64,000 nucleotides of DNA from Flavobacterium pectinovorum (lineage in GTDB: Bacteria; Bacteroidota; Bacteroidia; Flavobacteriales; Flavobacteriaceae): positions 34,389 to 98,388 of the forward strand of contig NZ_RCZH01000023.1 of assembly GCF_006438875.1 (NCBI RefSeq), read 5' to 3'. Under the pieces are notes generated by a model. The model searched no databases, was not told the origin of the DNA, and saw only the letters and a program-made list of their open reading frames with translations. Shown one piece after another: positions 58,255-64,000 of the stretch (the first letter of the stretch is position 1; every line of letters begins with the position of its first letter). Made by a program: the position numbers and the translations under genes.

Positions 58255-59640
58255 ATGAAATACAGAATAGAAAAAGACACTATGGGCGAAGTTCAGGTTC
58301 CAGCTGATAAATATTGGGGAGCACAAACCGAACGTTCAAGAAACAATTTCAAAATTGGACCATCGGCATCGATGCCACACGAAATCATCGAAGGTTTTGC
58401 TTATCTTAAAAAAGCTGCTGCTTATGCAAACTATGATTTAGGCGTTTTACCAATCGAAAAAAGAGATGCAATCGCAGCCGTTTGCGACGAAATTCTGGCG
58501 GGACAATTAAACGACGAATTTCCACTTGTAATCTGGCAAACCGGTTCAGGGACACAAAGTAATATGAACGTAAACGAAGTTATTGCCAATCGTGCACAAG
58601 TTCTAAAAGGATTTAATATTGGCGAAGGCGAACAATTTATCAAAGCAAATGATGATGTAAACAAATCGCAATCATCAAACGACACTTTCCCAACCGGAAT
58701 GCATATTGCAGCTTACAAAATGATTGTTGAAACTACCATTCCAGGTGTCGAAAAATTACACGCTACTTTATCGGCGAAAGCAAAAGAATTTGCAACTGTT
58801 GTAAAAATTGGACGCACACATCTTATGGATGCAACGCCATTAACATTAGGACAGGAAATTTCAGGATATGCCGCTCAATTGTCTTTTGGATTAAAAGCCC
58901 TTAAAAATACTTTGGCCCATTTATCAGAAATTGCCTTAGGCGGAACCGCAGTTGGAACGGGGTTAAATACTCCAAAAGGATACGATGTAAAAGTTGCCGA
59001 ATATATTGCAAAATTTACCAATCATCCTTTCATCACTGCCGAGAATAAATTTGAAGCTTTGGCTGCTCACGATGCAATTGTTGAAACACACGGAGCTTTG
59101 AAACAATTGGCTGTTTCTTTAACTAAAATTGCAAACGACGTTAGAATGTTAGCTTCCGGACCACGCTCAGGAATCGGCGAAATCCATATTCCGGAAAATG
59201 AACCAGGATCTTCAATCATGCCCGGAAAAGTAAATCCAACGCAATGCGAAGCTTTAACAATGGTTTGTGCGCAAGTAATAGGAAACGATATGGCAATTAC
59301 CGTTGGCGGAATGCAAGGACATTATGAATTAAATGTTTTCAAACCTGTGATGGCAGCAAATTTCCTGCAATCGGCAAGACTTCTAGGCGATGCTTGTGTA
59401 TCATTTGATGAACATTGCGCACAAGGAATCGAACCAAATTACAAACGAATCAAAGAATTAGTAGACAATTCATTGATGTTGGTTACCGCTTTAAACACCA
59501 AAATTGGATATTATAAAGCCGCTGAAATAGCACAAACTGCCCACAAAAACGGAACAACTCTTAAAGACGAGGCCGTTCGTTTGGGTTATGTAACTCCCGA
59601 AGATTTTGACGCTTGGGTTAAGCCTGAGGAGATGGTTTAA
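58255..59640 (+). CDS. fumC: Class II fumarate hydratase
   Basis: 461 aa, a standard length for FumC. Contains GRTHLMDATP (His near 187), the catalytic SS-loop GSSIMPGKVNPTQCEA (near 315-330) and SGTQSNMNVNEV. Converts fumarate to malate in the TCA cycle and uses no iron-sulfur cluster. Followed by a hexamer repeat and terminator. Confidence 0.96.
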   Translation: MKYRIEKDTMGEVQVPADKYWGAQTERSRNNFKIGPSASMPHEIIEGFAYLKKAAAYANYDLGVLPIEKRDAIAAVCDEILAGQLNDEFPLVIWQTGSGTQSNMNVNEVIANRAQVLKGFNIGEGEQFIKANDDVNKSQSSNDTFPTGMHIAAYKMIVETTIPGVEKLHATLSAKAKEFATVVKIGRTHLMDATPLTLGQEISGYAAQLSFGLKALKNTLAHLSEIALGGTAVGTGLNTPKGYDVKVAEYIAKFTNHPFITAENKFEALAAHDAIVETHGALKQLAVSLTKIANDVRMLASGPRSGIGEIHIPENEPGSSIMPGKVNPTQCEALTMVCAQVIGNDMAITVGGMQGHYELNVFKPVMAANFLQSARLLGDACVSFDEHCAQGIEPNYKRIKELVDNSLMLVTALNTKIGYYKAAEIAQTAHKNGTTLKDEAVRLGYVTPEDFDAWVKPEEMV

Positions 59641-59646
59641 AAAGTT

Positions 59647-59692
59647 TTCAGTCTCAGTCTCAGTCTCAGTCTCAGCCTCAGCCTCAGCTTAC
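59647..59692. repeat. Tandem hexamer repeat
   Basis: About seven copies of CAGTCT or CAGCCT (unit 6 bp) directly after fumC, with the complementary ACTGAGACTGAG at about 59784-59800. It could form an extended hairpin around the fumC terminator. Confidence 0.8.
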
Positions 59693-59699
59693 ATTATAA

Positions 59700-59737
59700 A
59701 AAAAGGCAGAAACTAAAGTTTCCTGCCTTTTTTTATA
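59700..59737. terminator. Bidirectional terminator
   Basis: AAAAAAGGCAG..CTGCCTTTTTTT hairpin after the tandem hexamer, between fumC and the convergent dehydrogenase gene. Confidence 0.75.
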
Positions 59738-59808
59738 TTAATTCTCTTAAACACAACTTTGACAAAGTTTACACATTCTCAGAACTGAAAACCGAGACTG
59801 AGACTTTT

Positions 59809-61011
59809 TTATTTCCCGTCTACATAGTCCTGTAAATAACTAAATCTTTCCGTTAGTTTTCCGTTTTCGGTAATTTTTGCACGTTTTAGGATTCCGTCTT
59901 TATCGTTATTAAAGAAAGCCGGGATTACATGCTCCATAAATTGTTCTCCAAAACCTTCACTTGCATCTTTTGGAATTTCGCATGGCAAATTATCAACTGC
60001 CATTACTACAACTGCCGCAGGATGAAAAACATCAACTTCTCTATCTTCCAGCGGAAAATAACCATATATAGGTTCTGCAATAGTCGACGAACGCAAAGTA
60101 CAGGCAATTGGACCGTTTACATCGCAAGAAATATCCGCCACAACTTTTAATTTGCAATCATTTGCATTTAGCATTTCTTTTGTCAAAATCATTGGCGCTC
60201 CACTTGCATAAAAATGACCTGCAAAATAAATATCTGTGACTTTAGTAAATTTTTCAAAGTCAGAAACATAAGCTTCCGGATGTGCTATAAAATCATTGAA
60301 ATCTAACACTTGGCCGTCGATACGTTTATTGTATTCTAAAACATCCAACTGTACATAAACAGCCTGAGTATAATTTTTAGTTAGATAATTCTCAACCGTA
60401 ATTTCTTTAATTTTAATTGCATCCAGAATTTCTTTAGCTCCGCTCCCAACCTTTCCTGTTCCGGTAATTACAAACTTTAAAGCTGGCATTGTAATACGCT
60501 GTAAGTGCTTAATTAAATCGTCTTTTCCGGCAAGGGTTTCAGCTTTTGGTAATTTAAACAATTCAAATTTTATCCCAAAAGCCCGAATTCCGTTATAAAC
60601 GCCAACCATTCCGGCATATTTTCCAAAACCAATTAAACGACGATTCTCTGCATCAACAATAGTTTCATGATCGTATAGATCGATATTCTTCTCTAAAATA
60701 GCCTGTAATAATTTTCTATTATAAGGTTGTTTTTTTATGGTATGAGAAAAGAAGAAATAAGCTTTATTTGGAATTAAATTTTCTACCGGAACTTCTTTTA
60801 CACCAAATAAAACATCACAATCAGAAATATCATCTGTAACTGTAATGCCCATACTTTTATATTGAAGATCTGAAAAAATTCTGATATCAGAACTTTCGAC
60901 CTCAACAATAGCGTCATGATACAATTGCTTAAGTTTTGCCAATTCACCCGGAACAAAAACAACTCGGCGATCTGGTGGGCTTTTTCTTTCTTTTATGATT
61001 CCAAATTTCAT
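59809..61011 (-). CDS. Saccharopine-dehydrogenase-like NAD(P)-dependent oxidoreductase
   Basis: 400 aa of the alanine dehydrogenase/saccharopine dehydrogenase (Lys1) fold. The N-terminal part KERKSPPDRRVVFVPGELAKL is typical. The Rossmann motif VITGTGKVGSGAKEIL is in the second half (about 185), followed by ADISCDVNGPIACTLR and AVDNLPCEIPKDAS. Family knowledge: amino-acid/keto-acid oxidoreductases. Lysine metabolism is suggested by similarity but not shown. It is monocistronic here. Confidence 0.8.
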   Translation of the reverse strand: MKFGIIKERKSPPDRRVVFVPGELAKLKQLYHDAIVEVESSDIRIFSDLQYKSMGITVTDDISDCDVLFGVKEVPVENLIPNKAYFFFSHTIKKQPYNRKLLQAILEKNIDLYDHETIVDAENRRLIGFGKYAGMVGVYNGIRAFGIKFELFKLPKAETLAGKDDLIKHLQRITMPALKFVITGTGKVGSGAKEILDAIKIKEITVENYLTKNYTQAVYVQLDVLEYNKRIDGQVLDFNDFIAHPEAYVSDFEKFTKVTDIYFAGHFYASGAPMILTKEMLNANDCKLKVVADISCDVNGPIACTLRSSTIAEPIYGYFPLEDREVDVFHPAAVVVMAVDNLPCEIPKDASEGFGEQFMEHVIPAFFNNDKDGILKRAKITENGKLTERFSYLQDYVDGK

Positions 61012-61251
61012 TTAAATAGGTTTGAAGTAATTATTAATATAACTTTTTATGTCTTATTTGTTTCAAATATAACAATTTTCGTTAAAGTTTTGTTGTCAAA
61101 ATACAATTTAGAATCTTTAAAAACCGTTAAAAGCTGACTAACAAACAACTAATTAAACAAAGTCTTAATATTTTGTTAAAAAATCCTTTTCGGCTTACAA
61201 AAAAGACCTAAACATAAATATTGAATTCTATATATTTGTTTTTAAAGAACG

Positions 61252-62454
61252 ATGAAAATGAGCCTCCTTAAAAAAACAAATATACCACAAATACTTTTCT
61301 CAATACTAGTTTTAACCTCTTGTGGTAAAGACAAAAAAACACAAATAAATACTACTCCGGAAGTCGAAGATACTTTACCTAAAATGAAACCATTAGGTCC
61401 CGAAGCAAAGATTTCGCAAGCCTATATAAATTCAGTTGCAGGACGAATAAACCATTTTTATCTTAAAAACTGGCCCAACAATAGTATGAACGGAAGTTTT
61501 TTGGTAGCCAAAAATGGTCAGATTATCTTTGAACGTTATAATGGTTATGCAAATAAAAACGAAGGAACAAAAATTACAGCAGAAACGCCTGTACAAATTG
61601 CTTCTGTAAGTAAAGTTTTGACTGCTACAGCGGTTCTAAAACTTGTAAATGCCGGTAAAATTGATTTAGATCAAAAGGTAAACACGATTCTAAAAACCTT
61701 TCCATATGAAGATTGTACGATTAGAATGTTACTATCTCATAGAACCGGAATGCGAAATTATGCTTATTTTACAGACAGGGATAAATCAGTTTGGGACAGA
61801 CATAATCAGCTTACCAATCAGGATATTTTAGACATTTTAGCAACTAAAAATATTGGTTTAGAGTCAAAAACCGGAACGCGTTTTAGTTATTGCAATACCA
61901 ATTATGCAATGCTTGCCCTTATAATTGAAAAAATTACGGGTTTAAAGTATAAAGAAGCAATGTCTGAAATGATTTTCAAACCATTAGGTATGACACATAC
62001 GTATATTTTTGATGATGATAAAGACCGAAAAAAGATTGTACCTTCTTATAAAGGTAATGGCGCAGAAATTGGTTTTGATTATCTGGACAATGTTTATGGT
62101 GATAAAAATGTTTTTTCGACAGCACGAGATTTATTAAAATTCGACAGAGCAAGAAACTCTCCTAATTTTCTAAAACCTGAGCTTTTAAAACAAGTTTATA
62201 CAGGTTATAGTAATGAGCGTAAGGGAGAAAAAAACTACGGACTGGGTATCCGAATGATTAATTGGGAAACGGGACAAAATTATTACTTCCACAATGGATG
62301 GTGGCATGGTAATACCTCATCGTATATTCCGTTAATGAAAGAACACGTTACCATTATTGCGTTATCGAACAAAATGACCAGAAACACTTATGCTGTTCGT
62401 AAACTGGCACCAATTTTTGGTGATTATCCGTTTAATTTTAAGGACGAAGAATAA
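61252..62454 (+). CDS. Serine hydrolase lipoprotein (class C beta-lactamase-like)
   Basis: 400 aa. Lipoprotein signal with Cys in LTSC. Catalytic motifs SVSK (SxxK, about residue 119) and YCN (YxN, about 220, in FSYCNTNYAML), and a downstream HNGWWHG as the third (K/HxG) motif. Family knowledge: penicillin-binding-protein-like esterases, DD-peptidases or beta-lactamases. The substrate is not known. An isolated gene, 67 bp before tmRNA. Confidence 0.88.
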   Translation: MKMSLLKKTNIPQILFSILVLTSCGKDKKTQINTTPEVEDTLPKMKPLGPEAKISQAYINSVAGRINHFYLKNWPNNSMNGSFLVAKNGQIIFERYNGYANKNEGTKITAETPVQIASVSKVLTATAVLKLVNAGKIDLDQKVNTILKTFPYEDCTIRMLLSHRTGMRNYAYFTDRDKSVWDRHNQLTNQDILDILATKNIGLESKTGTRFSYCNTNYAMLALIIEKITGLKYKEAMSEMIFKPLGMTHTYIFDDDKDRKKIVPSYKGNGAEIGFDYLDNVYGDKNVFSTARDLLKFDRARNSPNFLKPELLKQVYTGYSNERKGEKNYGLGIRMINWETGQNYYFHNGWWHGNTSSYIPLMKEHVTIIALSNKMTRNTYAVRKLAPIFGDYPFNFKDEE

Positions 62455-62521
62455 TATTATTTTTCTGTAAATTTTATTACCAAACTAACTTCAAATAGTA
62501 TAAATTTGCAAACTCATTTTT

Positions 62522-62915
62522 GGGGTCGACTGGTTTTGACAGCAAGTCGAATTGAAAAGTAAGCACGTCGAGCATTGAGACCTTGCTCGTAAATATAAGA
62601 TCTTACAATTTTACACGGCGAAAATAACTACGCTTTAGCTGCATAATCCGAATTATAGTAAGATTAAGCCACGTCCCTATCAGATAGGGAAGCTGGATTC
62701 TCCTTGAAAGCCTTGGTTTGTGGCGGTCAGTACAGGAGAACCGTAAAAATAGACCTAGATTTCCATGAGCTTCGGGTGGATTTCGAAATTAAGAAGATAA
62801 GTGTTGAGTGGTTGTTCCTGACCTAGCTCAACAACGAAAATCCAATCAGGAAATAAACGTGTAGAAAGCTCTTTAATTGCTTGTTTGGACCCGGGTTCGA
62901 TTCCCGGCGACTCCA
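62522..62915 (+). ncRNA. ssrA: Transfer-messenger RNA (tmRNA)
   Basis: 5' end GGGGTCGACTGGTTTTGACA and 3' end CGGGTTCGATTCCCGGCGACTCCA, where the acceptor GGGGTCG/CGACTCC and a perfect T-arm are visible. The open reading frame for the tag is GGC GAA AAT AAC TAC GCT TTA GCT GCA TAA (62617-62646), giving GENNYALAA, typical of Bacteroidota. It rescues stalled ribosomes with SmpB. It is about 394 nt with no encoded CCA apparent, and a terminator follows. Confidence 0.97.
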
Positions 62916-62917
62916 CA

Positions 62918-62956
62918 AAAAGGCCTGTAAACTCTTTGTTTACAGGCTTTTTGTTT
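62918..62956 (+). terminator. Rho-independent terminator of tmRNA
   Basis: AAAAGGCCTGTAAAC..GTTTACAGGCTTTTTG hairpin directly after the tmRNA 3' end. Confidence 0.85.
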
Positions 62957-63211
62957 TTTGGTTGACAATTTAGTTGATGTTTTTATTGTTAATAAAAATT
63001 ATAAAACAATTCGAGAACTCTCCCTCTTACAAATTAAAAACATCTCTTTACAGTATTAATCAATAGAAACTATCTTTCAAATACAAAAAACATGCATTAA
63101 GTTAATTTCACTTCCAGAAATTAGTTTTGTACTGTTTAGGTAGTATAAAATGGTCTTGAAATACATATAAGATACAAATTTATACATCATTACTAAAGAC
63201 AGAAAACGAGT
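62957..63211. other. Gene-free AT-rich stretch after tmRNA
   Basis: Nothing coding was recognised in this stretch. I looked for a duplicated tmRNA 3' end, which would mark an integrated island, and did not see a second copy in the window. Confidence 0.4.
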
Positions 63212-63418
63212 TTAGGTTAACTGAATAATATTTTGATTTATATCTGCTTTATAAGCTTGATAAGTATAATTTTCTATAAAACGATAAGAGCAGATTTTAC
63301 AGTAGTACTGTTGCTTATTGTTTTTTGTTCTGCCATTTTTAACAACATTTTTCTCTTTACATCTTAGACAAAATATATCATCACTAACTCTGAAACACGA
63401 GGTGGTATTTTTATTCAT
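63212..63418 (-). pseudogene. IS1-type InsA N-terminal fragment or small zinc-finger protein
   Basis: 68 aa. A zinc-finger pair CLRCKEKNVVKNGRTKNNKQ and YYCKICSYRF matches the N-terminal region of IS1-family InsA/transposase proteins. The ORF stops soon after (NIIQLT), without the HTH or catalytic DDE part. It therefore looks like a remnant, although similar short zinc-ribbon ORFs occur alone. No terminal inverted repeats were found. Confidence 0.6.
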
Positions 63419-63789
63419 TTTAGCTCATTTAAAGCAATATTAAAACAAAAAAGATGAGCAGTAATGCTCATCTTTAAATTATTTTTTAATGATTTTCATT
63501 CTATTTCAAAAGGTTAGAAATCTAAAATCTCACATCACTAACTTTGAAAAACTACCGATTTAAACCTATTTGTAATAAAAAAACAACCCGAAGGTTGTTT
63601 AGTTTTTGATTGCGATAATACTATAAAATGTTGGTTTTCTACGAATATTAGATAAAATAATTACCTGCCAACACATCTGATACATTACCCATTTTTGCTT
63701 GAGGTTATTGCGCCAAGTCCTCCGTCAAGATTGCAAAACTGCGCTATCCGTTAACGATAAAATTTAGTATATTTCAGCGCCATCTGGCT
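63419..63789. other. Gene-free region with two small hairpins
   Basis: Contains AAGATGAGCAGTAATGCTCATCTT (about 63453-63476) and AAACAACCCGAAGGTTGTTT (about 63581-63600), which look like terminators for minus- and plus-strand transcripts. No ORF was recognised. Short coding-looking words near 63.68-63.77 kb were not supported by an open frame. Confidence 0.45.
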
Positions 63790-64000
63790 TTACAATGCAT
63801 TATATATACCTCCCTTATTTAAATCCCTTAACATTTTTTTATAATTTTTTTTACCGAGAGCATCTCCCAATTCCATAGATTTTTTATAATAATCTAGTGC
63901 TTTGTTTAAATCCATTTCACATCCATCTCCTCTTTCAGTTAAATCTGCTAAATTATTATATGCAGCACCATTATTATTTTTTGCAGCTTTAAGATACCAA
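63790..64000 (-). CDS. Sel1-like (TPR) repeat protein, partial
   Basis: The frame is open to the window edge. The last ~69 residues contain Sel1-type repeats (GAAYNNLADLTERGDGCEMD and LDYYKKSMELGDALGKKNYK). Family knowledge: Sel1 repeats mediate protein-protein contacts, often in secreted or regulatory proteins. The N-terminus lies outside the window. It ends in KGGIYNAL. Confidence 0.75.
   Translation of the reverse strand, partial: WYLKAAKNNNGAAYNNLADLTERGDGCEMDLNKALDYYKKSMELGDALGKKNYKKMLRDLNKGGIYNAL

Noticed and set aside
62916..63211. Duplicate tmRNA 3' end as attachment site
   Set aside because: I searched by eye for a second CGGGTTCGATTCCCGG and found none in the window.

Overview
The window looks like a chromosomal segment of a Flavobacterium-type member of the Bacteroidota. 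The evidence is the AT-rich sequence, promoters with the Bacteroidota -7 box TAnnTTTG (for example ahead of the KUP transporter, the RsmB/NOP methyltransferase and OxyR), typical flavobacterial gene families (LETM1-related protein, DUF4251, MnmD, META-domain lipoprotein), a tmRNA encoding the tag GENNYALAA, and many interspersed palindromic repeats. Species cannot be fixed from sequence alone, and there is no rRNA operon.

Layout. 0.3-3.3 kb holds two tRNA or tRNA-like genes, very small ORFs, a frameshifted membrane-protein gene and an XRE regulator. 3.4-7.1 kb is a very AT-rich LRR-Roc-COR-TIR protein, probably acquired and possibly defensive. 7.4-10.9 kb is a minus-strand operon (DUF4239-like membrane protein, unknown protein, zinc-ribbon SDR) whose tail carries four abnormal tRNA-like genes. 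TatD follows at 11.3 kb.

The most striking part is 12.3-18.4 kb. It holds a T4-type polynucleotide kinase-phosphatase, a T4 Rnl1-type RNA ligase, a nucleotidyltransferase-like gene split by an in-frame stop, a Ro60/TROVE protein, a 191-nt tRNA-like RNA with a long extra arm, and a ~670-nt array of tRNA fragments interleaved with six copies of a ~23-nt hairpin box. Five promoters in this stretch share one palindrome (TGCGCA-N7-TGCGYA, read on the minus strand) at a near-constant distance from an AATCTTTG/AATATTTG -7 box. I read this as one regulon for RNA repair or RNA quality control with its own structured RNAs. An HD phosphohydrolase and a WYL-domain regulator follow at 18.8-20.9 kb and may belong to it.

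21-28 kb is a fatty-acid beta-oxidation operon (MarR, FadB/J-type fusion, thiolase, acyl-CoA dehydrogenase) interrupted by a four-helix-bundle (23S IVS-type) ORF inside a repeat element. The rest is mostly ordinary chromosomal content: chitinase, small envelope proteins, Cu/Zn SOD, carbonic anhydrase plus SulP transporter, a Dps/OxyR pair, MnmD, IlvE, an ECF sigma cassette, KUP, RsmB/NOP methyltransferase, MenE, CPBP protease, ArsC-like protein, a TonB-type barrel, fumarase, a saccharopine-dehydrogenase-like enzyme, a serine hydrolase and tmRNA. After tmRNA the sequence becomes gene-poor, with an IS1-type fragment and a Sel1-repeat gene running off the edge, which could be the start of an island.
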